Source: Chlamydiota bacterium
GTDB lineage: Bacteria; Chlamydiota; Chlamydiia; Chlamydiales; SM23-39
DNA length: 63,204 nucleotides
Assembly: GCA_013285585.1 (NCBI GenBank)
Contig: JABDHH010000005.1
Coordinates: 1-63,204, forward strand
Reading direction: 5' to 3'
Shown: positions 49,929-59,157 of the stretch, one piece after another
How the letters are laid out: each line of letters begins with the position of its first letter
How positions within the stretch are numbered: position 1 is the first letter of the stretch
Notes under the pieces: model-generated
What the model saw: only the letters and a program-made list of their open reading frames with translations
The model's database searches: none
Told to the model about the DNA's origin: nothing
Translations under genes and position numbers: made by a program

Positions 49929-50420
49929 ATGAGAATCCTACGGGCGGCATTAGCCGGTTTGGCCAGGTTGTTCCTCAGCGCGATTTTTCTCGCTTCAGGG
50001 ATCAATAAAATCTTTTATTGGAAAGCGATGGAGAAACGGCTGCTGACTGTCGTGGGGGATTGGCAGATCCACACGGTCGCTTCCGAAAGCCTTAAGGTTT
50101 TTTTTGAGACTGCAGTAGTCTGGGCTCCGGTGATCCTCATGGCCGCCACCTTTCTTGAAATCCTAGGAGGACTCCTTCTTCTCTTCGGAATCAGAGAGAA
50201 ATTGGGAGCCGCCTTTTTGGCCATCGTTCTCATCCCCACTACGATTCTCATGCAGCACTTTTGGTTTGTCGAAGGGAGTGAACGGGAGTTGCAAATCGCT
50301 CTATTCCTGAGGGATGTCGCCATCTTAGGCGGTCTTCTAGTCGTAATCCTCCATGGAGCTCATGGAGGCGTTTCCGGATCAAGAAAAGAGGAAGATGACG
50401 CATTTTCGAAGATGCCATGA
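49929..50420 (+). CDS. DoxX-family membrane protein
   Basis: The 163-residue protein from ATG 49929 has four membrane segments with the DoxX pattern ARLFLSAIFLASGINKIFYW in the first and EILGGLLLLFGIREKLGA in the middle. DoxX proteins are small integral membrane proteins tied to redox or respiratory functions in some species; no role can be set here. Its end overlaps the lnt start by 26 bp, which suggests coupling. Confidence 0.8.
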   Translation: MRILRAALAGLARLFLSAIFLASGINKIFYWKAMEKRLLTVVGDWQIHTVASESLKVFFETAVVWAPVILMAATFLEILGGLLLLFGIREKLGAAFLAIVLIPTTILMQHFWFVEGSERELQIALFLRDVAILGGLLVVILHGAHGGVSGSRKEEDDAFSKMP

Positions 50421-52101
50421 TAAAATTCAGAATTTACAGGGCTCTTTTTCGAGATTTATTAAAATTTGGGTATATCTCATCATCAGTTTTGTGCTTGTGG
50501 GATTCGGCCAGCCTGCATGGATTCCCGAAGCCGGACTTCTAGCAGCAGCTGGAGGGTATGCCCTTTTTTGGAAGGCCATGCTCCGATATCCGAAGCGCCT
50601 CTCAAGGTTTTATCTCTCTCTGGCTTGGTTCGTTGCAGTCCATGCCATTCAACTTTCTTGGATGACTTCGACCCAGTATATGGGGCCGATGATTCTCGGG
50701 GTTTATGCCTTTTTGCTTTTCGGGCTCGGTGTTCAATTCGGCCTTTTTTCGATTCTTTTGAATCCTGAAAAAAAAATCTCCCAATTCCAGTGCATTGCTT
50801 TGGCAGGAGGGTTCGTGCTTCTGGAATGGATCCGGCTCTATTTTTTGACCGGGTTTACCTGGAACCCCGCCGGTTTGGCCTTAGGAGGCAGCCGATACGC
50901 GATCCAGCTTGCCGCTCTTTTCGGGATATACGGGCTGACCTTCTGGGTCATTTGGACGAATTTGAGCGCTCTAGCTCTCATGTTAAGACCTACTGCGAAA
51001 AGAGCCGCCATTTGGGGGGTTTTGGCCCTATTTCCGTACGGGTTCGGCTTATTCAACGAGAATTGGGTCAAGAGCTATTTCCGTCCTGAAAAGCATGTTG
51101 CGGCTGCCTTGATCGATACGGCTTTGCGCGTGGAAGAAAAAAGCCGGGATACGGCGAGCCCTCGCTCTTTTATCCCTCCGCTTGCTCAATGGGAAAGGGT
51201 TTGGGATTACTTGGATGCGGATCAAACTCTAGATTTAATCGTGCTACCTGAAGCGGCTTTCCCTTACGGGACTGACCAACCCTTTTGCCCTTTAGAAATT
51301 TTCCAGGAGAGATGGAAATTGCATTTCGGCAACGATCTGTCTCAGGGCGATTTTCCGCCCATGGAATCCCCCTATGCGTTTCTTTATCAATGGCAAAATC
51401 AATCTTTTTGGTTCGCGACGAATGCTTTTTTTGCCCAAACTTTAGCCAACCACTTCAACGCCGACCTGATCGTCGGCTTCGATTATGACGATGGAGCGAC
51501 TCGGCGGACCAATGCCGCTTTTTTATTCCGGCCCCACAAACAACCAGAGCGGTACGACAAACGGATTCTTGCCCCTATCGGGGAATATATTCCTTTGCAA
51601 AAAATCCAATGGATCGCCGATTTCCTCTATCGCCAATTCGGGATCAGAGAATCGTTCGATGTGGGCAATGAGGCAAAAATATTCGATTCCCATACTCCGA
51701 TCGGAGTGCCGATTTGCCTCGAAGAAATGTACAGCGGCCTTGTCCGCGATCTCAGAAAAAGAGGAGCGGAGCTTTTGGTCAGCCTGTCGAACGATGTGTG
51801 GTTTCCATCTTCCCGTTTGGCAAGGCAGCACTATGAACACGGCAGGATCCGAGCTGTGGAAAATGGGGTGTACCTCCTGCGTTCGAGCAATATGGGAGTG
51901 ACAGGCGCCGTCGATTGTTTCGGACAGCCGATCGGAATCCAAGCCCCAGGAAAGAAGGGCGCCATCTATCTTTCGATCCCTGTTTTTTCTTACCCAACTC
52001 TTTTTGCCTTTTGGGGAGACGCAGCTATTCTCTGCATCAGCAGTCTGAGCTTTCTCATTTTTTTCCTCTTTAAGATCGGTTCTGAGAGGGCGCTGAAATA
52101 A
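50395..52101 (+). CDS. lnt: Apolipoprotein N-acyltransferase
   Basis: Lnt adds the third acyl chain to lipoproteins in the inner membrane. From ATG 50395 the product is 568 residues: about six to seven membrane segments (to about residue 215) and a nitrilase-type domain. The catalytic triad is visible as Glu in IVLPEAAFPYG, Lys in YDKRILAPIGEYIP and Cys in GVPICLEEMY. One more membrane helix closes the protein. It heads the lnt-lpxC-fabZ-lpxA-fmt block known from C. trachomatis (CT534-CT530). Confidence 0.92.
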   Translation: MTHFRRCHDKIQNLQGSFSRFIKIWVYLIISFVLVGFGQPAWIPEAGLLAAAGGYALFWKAMLRYPKRLSRFYLSLAWFVAVHAIQLSWMTSTQYMGPMILGVYAFLLFGLGVQFGLFSILLNPEKKISQFQCIALAGGFVLLEWIRLYFLTGFTWNPAGLALGGSRYAIQLAALFGIYGLTFWVIWTNLSALALMLRPTAKRAAIWGVLALFPYGFGLFNENWVKSYFRPEKHVAAALIDTALRVEEKSRDTASPRSFIPPLAQWERVWDYLDADQTLDLIVLPEAAFPYGTDQPFCPLEIFQERWKLHFGNDLSQGDFPPMESPYAFLYQWQNQSFWFATNAFFAQTLANHFNADLIVGFDYDDGATRRTNAAFLFRPHKQPERYDKRILAPIGEYIPLQKIQWIADFLYRQFGIRESFDVGNEAKIFDSHTPIGVPICLEEMYSGLVRDLRKRGAELLVSLSNDVWFPSSRLARQHYEHGRIRAVENGVYLLRSSNMGVTGAVDCFGQPIGIQAPGKKGAIYLSIPVFSYPTLFAFWGDAAILCISSLSFLIFFLFKIGSERALK

Positions 52102-52110
52102 ATTTCAGTT

Positions 52111-52306
52111 GAGCCAATTGCAAAGCTCGCGGAACCAACAAAATCGCCCTTTTAAGCCATTTTGCCGCCTTGTGGCCGAGCCCTACAAATAAACCCGAAG
52201 TTCAGGTGGGTAATGTACTTGTCGATATTTTTTCCAAATTTTGAAGTCGAAACCGTCTCAAAAGAATCCAAAAACTCGATGAAAAATTTGATTCGGAAAG
52301 GTTCAA
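52111..52306. repeat. Composite of a half family E element and a family F fragment
   Basis: From 52111 the sequence matches the left half of repeat E1 (GAGCCAATTGCAAAGCTCGC to GTGGCCGAGCCCTAC), then stops. From about 52205 it resembles the right half of family F (TACTTGTCGATAT...GAAGTCGAAA...AAAGAATCC). The junction suggests one element recombined with, or inserted into, another. It occupies the space between lnt and lpxC. Confidence 0.7.
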
Positions 52307-52441
52307 GTGGGCGAAGAAAAAGTTGCCCCTAAATGGGCTGCTGGGTTAATTTCTTGTTGTTCTGACAATCGATTAAAATTTGGAAATTTCTTTCGTTGGT
52401 TTCCACGAGGTACGTGTTTGACCCAATCCGCGCCTGCCGAG

Positions 52442-53287
52442 ATGCAGAAAACCATTCAGCACGAAGCTTCTGTTTCTGGTAGTGGGCTTTTTACCGGAGA
52501 AAAAGTTTCTTTGAAAATTTGTCCGTCTCCGCCGGACAGCGGGATTGTTTTCCAACGGACGGACCTTCCTGGAAATCCTGAAATTCCAGCTCTTCTTTCT
52601 TTTGTCCGCGAAGCTCCGAGATGCACTCGCCTGGCCACAGAAAAAACGAGCATTCTCATGGTCGAACATCTTCTTTCGGCCCTTTACGCATATGGCATCG
52701 ACAACGCGCGGATCGAGGTCGAAGGTCCGGAACTCCCGGCCGGTGATGGAAGCGCCCAGATCTTCGTCGATATGATCGAAAAAACAGGATGTACCGTTCA
52801 GCCTAGTTTGCGCAAGTTCGTCCGAATTTCCCAGCCGATCTATTGGTCTGAAGGCGACGTCCATCTCATCGCCCTTCCCGCTCAGGAATTTCGTTTGAGC
52901 TATACGATGCATTACCCTCATTCTCCTCTTCTCCGTTCCCAATATTATTCATTTGCACTCCAGTCCCTTAGATACAAAGCTGAAATCGCCCCCTGCCGTA
53001 CTTTTTCCCTGTATGAAGAGATTGTCCCTTTCATTGAGAAAGGAATTATCAAAGGCGGCGGGCTGGAAAATGCTCTGGTGATCCAAGGCGGAAGGATCTT
53101 GAATCCAGAAGGAGCGCGGTTCGAAGATGAGATGGTCCGACATAAGATTTTGGATCTGATCGGCGACTTGGCCTTGATCGGTGCTCCGCTCCTCGCCCAT
53201 GTCATCGCTGTAAGGTCGGGTCATTCAAGTAATGTGGCGTTTGCTAAAACCCTCTCTAAAACATTGAAACTCGAAAGGTCGAACTAG
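52442..53287 (+). CDS. lpxC: UDP-3-O-acyl-N-acetylglucosamine deacetylase LpxC
   Basis: LpxC performs the committed step of lipid A synthesis. From ATG 52442 it is 281 residues, as in other chlamydiae; the upstream extension runs into repeats. The zinc and catalytic motifs are MVEHLLSALYA (Glu and His, near residue 72) and VRHKILDLIGDL (His and Asp, near 233). CRTFSLYEE takes the place of the usual RTF segment. It lies 4 bp before fabZ and forms the lpxC-fabZ-lpxA-fmt unit. Confidence 0.95.
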   Translation: MQKTIQHEASVSGSGLFTGEKVSLKICPSPPDSGIVFQRTDLPGNPEIPALLSFVREAPRCTRLATEKTSILMVEHLLSALYAYGIDNARIEVEGPELPAGDGSAQIFVDMIEKTGCTVQPSLRKFVRISQPIYWSEGDVHLIALPAQEFRLSYTMHYPHSPLLRSQYYSFALQSLRYKAEIAPCRTFSLYEEIVPFIEKGIIKGGGLENALVIQGGRILNPEGARFEDEMVRHKILDLIGDLALIGAPLLAHVIAVRSGHSSNVAFAKTLSKTLKLERSN

Positions 53288-53291
53288 CGTT

Positions 53292-53759
53292 ATGACTACA
53301 CCCCAGCGCAACCGTCCCTTTGTCTTCAATACAAAAGAAATTCAAAACATTCTTCCTCACCGTTACCCGTTTCTTCTGCTAGACCGGATTATTCATATGA
53401 ATTTGGAAGAATCTGAAATCATTGGCGTCAAGAACGTCACTGTGAACGAACCTTTTTTCCAAGGCCATTTTCCCGGCATTCCCATCATGCCTGGGGTCTT
53501 GATTTTAGAAGCCTTAGCTCAGACAGGCGGGATTTTAGTTCATCAGAAAGGATATATAAAAAAAATTGCAGTATTGCTTAATGTAACGAATGCGAAATTT
53601 CGGAAGCCCGTCCAGCCGGGCGACGTGCTCCACTTGCATGCTAAAGGTCTTCATATCAGTGCGACCGGAGGAAAAATCGGCGCGAAGGCTATGATCGGAG
53701 ACCTGCTTGCTGCAGAAGCGGAGCTAAGTTTTGCGCTTGTGGATAAGGATCAGCTGTAG
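53292..53759 (+). CDS. fabZ: 3-hydroxyacyl-ACP dehydratase FabZ
   Basis: FabZ dehydrates 3-hydroxyacyl-ACP in fatty acid elongation and competes with LpxA for substrate. The 155-residue hotdog-fold protein has [13 protein letters not shown] (residues about 22-34), catalytic His in [15 protein letters not shown] and Glu in LEALAQTGG. Length is normal. It sits between lpxC and lpxA, the standard chlamydial and Gram-negative arrangement. Confidence 0.96.
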   Translation: MTTPQRNRPFVFNTKEIQNILPHRYPFLLLDRIIHMNLEESEIIGVKNVTVNEPFFQGHFPGIPIMPGVLILEALAQTGGILVHQKGYIKKIAVLLNVTNAKFRKPVQPGDVLHLHAKGLHISATGGKIGAKAMIGDLLAAEAELSFALVDKDQL

Positions 53760-53769
53760 GAACCCTTCC

Positions 53770-54597
53770 ATGACAAATATACATCCGCTTGCCATCGTAG
53801 AGCCTGGCGCTAAACTCGGTAAAAATGTCGTGGTCGAGGCTTTTGCCGTCGTCAAAGGCAATGTCGTCTTGAAAGACGACGTAGTGATCAAATCACATGC
53901 CTATATCGATGGCAACACGACGATCGGCGAAGGGACGATCATATGGCCGGGAGCCAGTATAGGCACCAAAACGCAAGATCTAAAATATCGCGGCGAAAAG
54001 ACCTTCGTTGAAATTGGCAAGCGATGCGAAATCCGCGAATACGTCACGATTAATTCCTCTTGCCAGGAAAATTCGACAGTGCGGATTGGAGACGAATGTC
54101 TTCTCATGGCCTATTGCCACGTCGCTCACAATTGCGAAATCGGTAACAAAGTCATCATGTCGAACAGCGCAATGCTCGCCGGACATGTCATCGTCGAAGA
54201 TTGCGCTCGCATCGGCGGCATGACTCCGGTGCATCAATTCTCTCGAATCGGATGTTACGCGATGGTCGGCGGATTCAGCGGAGTGCTTCGGGATATTCCT
54301 CCCTATACTGTCGGCGGTGGATTTCCCTATAAGTTCGGAGGCATCAATATCATCGGTTTAAAGAGGCATCAATTCCCCTTAGAAGTCCGTGTGGCGCTCA
54401 GCAAAGCCTTCAAACTTACATACCGTTCAGGGTTTCATCTTGAAGAAGCCCTTGCTCAAATCGAAAGTCAGGTAGAATCTTTGAAGGAAGTCAAGCATTG
54501 GATTGAATTTTGCAAAACCTCCAAGAGAGGCATCCTCGGATTGGAAGGGGTTGCAAAAGGAAATGATTCCGACGAAGAAATCTGCCTAGAAGAATAG
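53770..54597 (+). CDS. lpxA: Acyl-[ACP]-UDP-N-acetylglucosamine O-acyltransferase LpxA
   Basis: LpxA transfers 3-hydroxyacyl from ACP to UDP-GlcNAc, the first step of lipid A. From ATG 53770 (AGGA upstream) it is 275 residues. The left-handed beta-helix hexapeptides are clear (for example the region to about residue 190). The catalytic His is in [13 protein letters not shown], and [18 protein letters not shown] and a helical C-terminal domain follow. It is slightly longer than E. coli LpxA (262). Confidence 0.95.
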   Translation: MTNIHPLAIVEPGAKLGKNVVVEAFAVVKGNVVLKDDVVIKSHAYIDGNTTIGEGTIIWPGASIGTKTQDLKYRGEKTFVEIGKRCEIREYVTINSSCQENSTVRIGDECLLMAYCHVAHNCEIGNKVIMSNSAMLAGHVIVEDCARIGGMTPVHQFSRIGCYAMVGGFSGVLRDIPPYTVGGGFPYKFGGINIIGLKRHQFPLEVRVALSKAFKLTYRSGFHLEEALAQIESQVESLKEVKHWIEFCKTSKRGILGLEGVAKGNDSDEEICLEE

Positions 54598-54602
54598 TAC
54601 TA

Positions 54603-55541
54603 TTGGACCTCTTGCGCATCGTTTTTTTCGGCACTCCTGATTTTGCAGCATCGATCCTCAACTATCTCTTGGATGCTCAAGTTGAAGTGGCCGCCGTCGT
54701 AACCCAGCCAGACCGTCCTAAAGGGAGGTCTCTTCAAGCAAGCCCGTCTCCCGTAAAGGCCTGCCTCATCGAGCGAGGGCTGAACATTCCCGTTCTCCAG
54801 CCCGAGAAAGCGTCGGAGGCTCCATTCCTCGAACAGTTGAGACATCTCGGAGCAGATCTGTTTGTCGTCGTCGCCTTTGGCCAGATTCTCCCTCAATCTC
54901 TTTTAGATATTCCTCCTAAAGGATGTATCAACGTCCATGCAAGCCTGCTGCCTAAATACCGTGGAGCCGCGCCGATTCAGAGAAGCTTGCTCAACGGAGA
55001 AAACGAGACAGGCATCGCCATCCAAAAAATGGTGAAACAACTCGATGCTGGAGATGTGATCGCTTCGGCAAAAGTTGAGATCCTGCCCAACATGACCTAT
55101 GGAGAGCTGAAAAAGGAACTTTGCGAGTTGTCGAAGCCTCTGCTGCTCCTAGTGCTGCAGTCTTTCGAGAAGGCGGTCCCCCCCGCCGAGCCTCAAAATC
55201 ATTCCTTGGCGACCTATGCTTCCAAGGTAACCGTGGAAGAAGCGGAAATCCATTGGAATAGGCCAGCGCAAGAAATCCATAATCAAATCCGGGCATTTTC
55301 TCCCAAGCCAGGCGCTTGGTGCCGGGCTTTTTCTCCAAACGGCGAAAAGAAGCGAGTCAAAATTTTACGCACGGTCGTGGTAGAGCAACAAGGCGAAGCA
55401 GGAAAGATTCTATCTTCCGATGGGATCGTCGCATGCGGATCGAATTCTCTAAAAATCATTGAGATGCAGCCAGAGGGGAAGAAGGCAATGAGCGCTTCGG
55501 ATTGGTTGCGCGGCTTTCGGACGCTCCCATATTTTGGTTAA
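54603..55541 (+). CDS. fmt: Methionyl-tRNA formyltransferase
   Basis: Fmt formylates initiator Met-tRNA. The 312-residue protein begins with a Rossmann strand RIVFFGTPDFAA and has the formyl-transfer signature NVHASLLPKYRGAAPIQ (near residue 105) and LDAGDVI. The C-terminal tRNA-binding domain (about 205-312) is present. The start is TTG 54603, or TTG 54612, as no ATG is available; AGAAG lies upstream. It is 5 bp from lpxA. Confidence 0.94.
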   Translation: MDLLRIVFFGTPDFAASILNYLLDAQVEVAAVVTQPDRPKGRSLQASPSPVKACLIERGLNIPVLQPEKASEAPFLEQLRHLGADLFVVVAFGQILPQSLLDIPPKGCINVHASLLPKYRGAAPIQRSLLNGENETGIAIQKMVKQLDAGDVIASAKVEILPNMTYGELKKELCELSKPLLLLVLQSFEKAVPPAEPQNHSLATYASKVTVEEAEIHWNRPAQEIHNQIRAFSPKPGAWCRAFSPNGEKKRVKILRTVVVEQQGEAGKILSSDGIVACGSNSLKIIEMQPEGKKAMSASDWLRGFRTLPYFG

Positions 55542-55544
55542 GGA

Positions 55545-55718
55545 CCATGAAGGGGCGGTATCGACAAGCATATGTATGTCCTCCAAAAAATTCTACGAAA
55601 TCGAAGTGAGTAGACCGTCTCGAAGGAAGCGGTTTTCCAATGTAAATTTTACTTTCACTTTACTTTAATCCGCTGCCCAACTATCATTTCCGCTGCCTTT
55701 ACAAAATATGAGGTTATA
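55545..55718. other. Spacer with degraded family F fragment and Cap1-position promoter region
   Basis: At 55556-55640 the sequence resembles a worn family F centre and right half (GGTATCGACAAGCATATGTATG...GAAATCGAAG). The rest, to 55718, is AT-rich and ends in GAGG before the ATG. No clear promoter hexamers. Confidence 0.4.
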
Positions 55719-56585
55719 ATGGCAACACCAGCAGTTAGTTCACGAAATATCTATGCATCCGAAATCCCGTCACAAATAATCGGTAACCAAGAAATTATAT
55801 TAAAACCGAACGCAAAGCATCGCTCTTTTCCTGGGTCGATCCTCTCTTTCCTCGACACTCAGGAAGGAGTGTTCCGTTTCGGTCAATTGTCGGAAAGAAT
55901 CCCAAAATTCGTGAACGCCGTTCGCCAAGAAGTCGGCCTACCTCGCTGGGCTCCGCTTGACGATTGCACGCGTAAATCCTTAGCTGCTTGGTCATGGCTG
56001 ACGACAGTTCCTCGTGCGATTACGATGACGCCTGGCATGGCTGGCGACGTTCAAGAAGCTCTCCGATCATACGGCGACAAGTCGATGTCTTTTCAACAAA
56101 AACAGTACGCATGGTCAAAGGCGCTCCGCGAAGTAACCGATACAGCAGCGATGTATGCCTACAGCGCTGCAAATGTAGCGAGCCTATTCCCATCCTTGTC
56201 CAAATTTGGCGCTAGCGCGGTTCAGTTCGCCGAAACCTCCACGACCATCCATGACGGATTCAGCCTAAAAATAAATGTCGAGAATTTGGCGCATGCTTTG
56301 GCGTGCGATGCATCCGAGGCGACACCGGAAATACAAGAGACGCTCAAAGGTACGATCCGATATAACGTGATAGCAACCGCTAAAGACATCGTTGCGTTTG
56401 TTTCGGGAATTTTGGGAATCTATCTCTTAGCGACAGGCACAGCGCTATTGCCAGGTATCGCTTTTGTTACCATGTCGCTCGCTTCGACAGTATTCGCAGT
56501 GATCCGCAAGTTGTACGAGGACGGCATGTCCTTTAAACCGATCAACTTTTTGGATCATAGAAGCGTGACCCAGGTCACAGTATAA
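55719..56585 (+). CDS. Inc-like protein in the Cap1 (CT529) position, between fmt and rplC
   Basis: The 288-residue protein starts at ATG 55719 after GAGG and has no signal peptide. Residues about 1-215 are mixed helical with few charged clusters. A bilobed hydrophobic domain of about 45 residues (about 222-265) has a short loop (TGTALLP), then a 22-residue tail. This is the hallmark of chlamydial inclusion membrane proteins, exported by type III secretion. C. trachomatis carries Cap1 (CT529), a membrane protein of similar length, at exactly this locus between fmt and rplC. Sequence similarity is not obvious by eye. A terminator follows. Confidence 0.8.
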   Translation: MATPAVSSRNIYASEIPSQIIGNQEIILKPNAKHRSFPGSILSFLDTQEGVFRFGQLSERIPKFVNAVRQEVGLPRWAPLDDCTRKSLAAWSWLTTVPRAITMTPGMAGDVQEALRSYGDKSMSFQQKQYAWSKALREVTDTAAMYAYSAANVASLFPSLSKFGASAVQFAETSTTIHDGFSLKINVENLAHALACDASEATPEIQETLKGTIRYNVIATAKDIVAFVSGILGIYLLATGTALLPGIAFVTMSLASTVFAVIRKLYEDGMSFKPINFLDHRSVTQVTV

Positions 56586-56592
56586 GACCTAT

Positions 56593-56633
56593 AAGGGGGG
56601 GCTGTTTTCAAGCAGCACCCCTTTTTTATTTTC
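56593..56633 (+). terminator. Terminator after the Cap1-position gene
   Basis: AAGGGG-GG-GCTG and CAGC-A-CCCCTT pair around a TTTTCAAG loop and are followed by TTTTTTATTTTC. It separates the Inc-like gene from the SLBB gene and ribosomal operon. Confidence 0.8.
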
Positions 56634-56642
56634 AGGGCATCT

Positions 56643-57164
56643 TTGAAAAAATCCTTAGAATCTTCCGAATGGATTCTCTCCGTAAGTCTCGTCCTCGTCC
56701 TCGCATCTCTTTTCATCATTTCCCGCTGCCACGAGCATAGAAAAAAAAGTCAATTGATAGCGGTTGCAGACGCGATAGGACACCCCGTTGACATTCGCAT
56801 TTCAGGCGAGGTATTGCGTCCCGGCTTGTATCCGGCTTTGCCGGGAACCAGGATCGGCGATCTCATAAAAAAAAGCCGCCCAAAACGGTTTGCCGATCTT
56901 CGCGGTATTGATCTGGATCGACCGATAGATCAGTCTTTGGATCTAGAGATTCCTTTACTGTCCGAAATTGCGATCCGGATCGAAGGGGCTGTCATTGAGC
57001 CGCTTGATTTGAAAATACTGCCAGGGAGCCGTATATGCGATCTTAAGTCAAAAATTCAATGTGAACGAGATGCCGATCTCCAGTATCTGAAACGCCGCCG
57101 TCTGTTGAAAGATGGCGAAATTGTCATTATACCTCGGAAAGAACAGGCAGCAGCGCCTCCTTGA
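56643..57164 (+). CDS. Membrane-anchored SLBB-domain protein
   Basis: The 173-residue protein starts at TTG 56643 (AGGG upstream). One membrane segment (about residues 11-29) is followed by an SLBB/ComEA-like domain: VDIRISGEVLRPGLYPALPG (about 49-68) with a second related unit near 110-160 (IRIEGAVIEPLDLKILPG). SLBB domains bind carbohydrate or other ligands in polysaccharide export and ComEA proteins. No helix-hairpin-helix is present, so it is not ComEA. It sits between the Inc-like gene and the ribosomal operon. Confidence 0.7.
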   Translation: MKKSLESSEWILSVSLVLVLASLFIISRCHEHRKKSQLIAVADAIGHPVDIRISGEVLRPGLYPALPGTRIGDLIKKSRPKRFADLRGIDLDRPIDQSLDLEIPLLSEIAIRIEGAVIEPLDLKILPGSRICDLKSKIQCERDADLQYLKRRRLLKDGEIVIIPRKEQAAAPP

Positions 57165-57494
57165 ATTCCTTAGAAAATGAGGCCATGCCTGAACGAGCCG
57201 CAACAAGCTCTTGATTGATAATCGGCATTTGGTCTATGATCTTAAGCCAGTATTAAAAACATCGTTCCAACGAACGATCCCTCCCTCTCGTATGCCACCC
57301 TTGGTTCAAGTATCTAGGGTTAAGCGCGATCGCTGACTGGAATCAGATCGGCTGCTAAAGAAGGTAGTCGCAGTCTCGATGAAGGTTGGAAAGGGGCGGA
57401 AGAATTAAAAATTGAGTAAAAATCGCTCAATTGTTAATCTTTACGCTTCTCGCTCTGCATGACAAGAGAAGGCATCAAAGGAATAGGAAATACT
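57165..57494. other. Leader region of the ribosomal protein operon
   Basis: No gene is visible in this 330-bp stretch. AATTGAG and CTCAATT (57410-57416 and 57426-57432) form a hairpin about 65 bp before rplC, extendable on both sides. The segment before it (about 57310-57400) is purine-rich and could be a structured RNA leader. Autoregulation through such a leader is known for ribosomal protein operons but is not proven here. Confidence 0.5.
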
Positions 57495-58142
57495 ATGTCG
57501 CTGACGTTGATAGGCCAGAAAAAAGGAATGGCTCAAGTCTTCGATCAAGAGGGTAAGCTCGTGGTTTGCACGGTAATTTTAGCCGAGCCTAACACCGTTC
57601 TTCAGATCAAGCGCAAAGACACCCATGGTTATAATGGGCTGCAACTTGCAGGCCAGCCGCTTTCCGAGTCGAAAGCAAAAAGAATGCCGAAGCCTCAAAA
57701 AGGACAATTCGCAAAGACTCAGGTTGAGCCATGCCGGGTCATTCACGAGTCCCGGATCGAGGATGTCGATTCGTATCAAGTGGGTCAAAAGATTGATGCG
57801 AGCCTTTTTGCTGGCGTCGCATACGTTGATATAGAAGGTGTCACAAAGGGTAAGGGATTTCAGGGAGTGATCAAGCTCCATAAAATGGCTGGTGGTCCAG
57901 CTGCTCACGGTTCCGGGTTCCATAGGCATATGGGGTCGACGGGGATGAGAACGACCCCAGGCCGATGCTTTCCGAATGGGAAGCGGCCCTCTCGCATGGG
58001 CGGCGACAAGCAGACAGTACAGAATTTGCGGGTCGTAGCGATTAAAGGAAATCTTCTTCTTGTAGAAGGGGCGGTTCCAGGAGCGCGCAGCGGCACTGTC
58101 TTCATTCGCGAATCTGAAAAGAAAAAGAAGAAGGGAAAGTGA
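57495..58142 (+). CDS. rplC: 50S ribosomal protein L3
   Basis: L3 nucleates 23S rRNA assembly. The 215-residue protein starts at ATG 57495 (MSLTLIGQKKGM), with GGAATAGG upstream; 12 extra in-frame codons upstream are not supported. The GTGF-type loop GPAAHGSGFHRHMGSTG and the conserved MGGDKQTVQNL are present. It is the first gene of the operon because rpsJ (S10) is not here; in Chlamydia rpsJ lies with fusA elsewhere. Confidence 0.97.
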   Translation: MSLTLIGQKKGMAQVFDQEGKLVVCTVILAEPNTVLQIKRKDTHGYNGLQLAGQPLSESKAKRMPKPQKGQFAKTQVEPCRVIHESRIEDVDSYQVGQKIDASLFAGVAYVDIEGVTKGKGFQGVIKLHKMAGGPAAHGSGFHRHMGSTGMRTTPGRCFPNGKRPSRMGGDKQTVQNLRVVAIKGNLLLVEGAVPGARSGTVFIRESEKKKKKGK

Positions 58143-58143
58143 G

Positions 58144-58821
58144 ATGGCAACGCTGAAAAAGTACGATCTTACTGGAAAGGAGACTGGATCTGTCCAGGTC
58201 AACGATGCGCTCTTAGAGATAAAGGCACATCCTCAGTCGGTGAAAGATTATCTTGTCGCAATCCGAAATAATGCTCGTCAGTGGTCGGCCAGTACGAAGA
58301 CTCGAGCCGAAATTAACCGCACCGGAAAAAAGCCTCATCCGCAAAAAGGGGGGGGTAGATCGCGTCAAGGAGATTTGGCTGCGCCTCAGTATAAAGGCGG
58401 GGGGATTGTTTTCGGTCCTCGTCCGAAATTCGATATTCATACGCGGATCAATAAAAAAGAGCGTCGCGCGGCAGTAGCGGCTCTCATCGTTGAAAAAATC
58501 AAGGCGAATCGCATTCATGTTCTTCAAAAAGAAACTATGAAAGCCCCTAAGACAAAAGAAATGGCGACATTCTTTCATAAAATCGAAATAGGACCGCAGC
58601 GGATCTTGGTTTTGGGAGAAAGCGGTTCGGAGGTTAAAGGTGAAAAAGCAGGAAAGCCGATACATCTTAACCTTATCAAAAGCCTGCGCAATATTCCGAA
58701 AAAAGATTATGCGGTGGTTTCGCAACTAAATGGGTATGCGCTCGCGCGTTGCCAACATCTTGTTGTTTTGGAAACGGCGCTCGATCAATTCCTCTCGATT
58801 TTGGGGGCATCCAATGAATAA
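58144..58821 (+). CDS. rplD: 50S ribosomal protein L4
   Basis: L4 lines the peptide exit tunnel and, in E. coli, also represses its own operon. The 225-residue protein has the tunnel-loop region KKPHPQKGGGRSRQGD and GGGIVFGPRPKF. It starts 1 bp after the rplC stop and overlaps rplW by 8 bp. Confidence 0.96.
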   Translation: MATLKKYDLTGKETGSVQVNDALLEIKAHPQSVKDYLVAIRNNARQWSASTKTRAEINRTGKKPHPQKGGGRSRQGDLAAPQYKGGGIVFGPRPKFDIHTRINKKERRAAVAALIVEKIKANRIHVLQKETMKAPKTKEMATFFHKIEIGPQRILVLGESGSEVKGEKAGKPIHLNLIKSLRNIPKKDYAVVSQLNGYALARCQHLVVLETALDQFLSILGASNE

Positions 58822-59146
58822 TCCCTATGAAATTATTATCTCTCGTCGCATTACGGAAAAGAGCCGGGTGCTTGAAAATCTTCAGCATGCGAAAAGTAAT
58901 CCGTCATTAGCGAAGTGCAGTGCGCCTAAAGCGGTTTTCAATGTGAATCCAAAAGCAAACAAGATTCAAATCGCATGGGCGGTTGAAAAGATTTACGAAG
59001 ACAAAAAGGTAAAGGTAACTGCCGTCAATACTGTGAACGTCGGTTCAAAACCGCGCCGTGTCAGGGGATTCCTTGGCAAGACTGCGAGATTCAAGAAAGC
59101 GATCGTCACTTTCCGGCCTGGCGATGCAATTGATGAGACAGTGTAA
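58814..59146 (+). CDS. rplW: 50S ribosomal protein L23
   Basis: L23 binds 23S rRNA at the tunnel exit and docks trigger factor and SRP. From ATG 58814 (GGGGG upstream) it is 110 residues with [10 protein letters not shown] and [20 protein letters not shown]. The first codons overlap the end of rplD. Confidence 0.95.
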   Translation: MNNPYEIIISRRITEKSRVLENLQHAKSNPSLAKCSAPKAVFNVNPKANKIQIAWAVEKIYEDKKVKVTAVNTVNVGSKPRRVRGFLGKTARFKKAIVTFRPGDAIDETV

Positions 59147-59157
59147 GGAAAACGATT

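Noticed and set aside
52307-52441. 45-residue N-terminal extension of lpxC
   Set aside because: It begins inside repeat sequence and goes beyond the normal LpxC start; ATG 52442 gives the family length.
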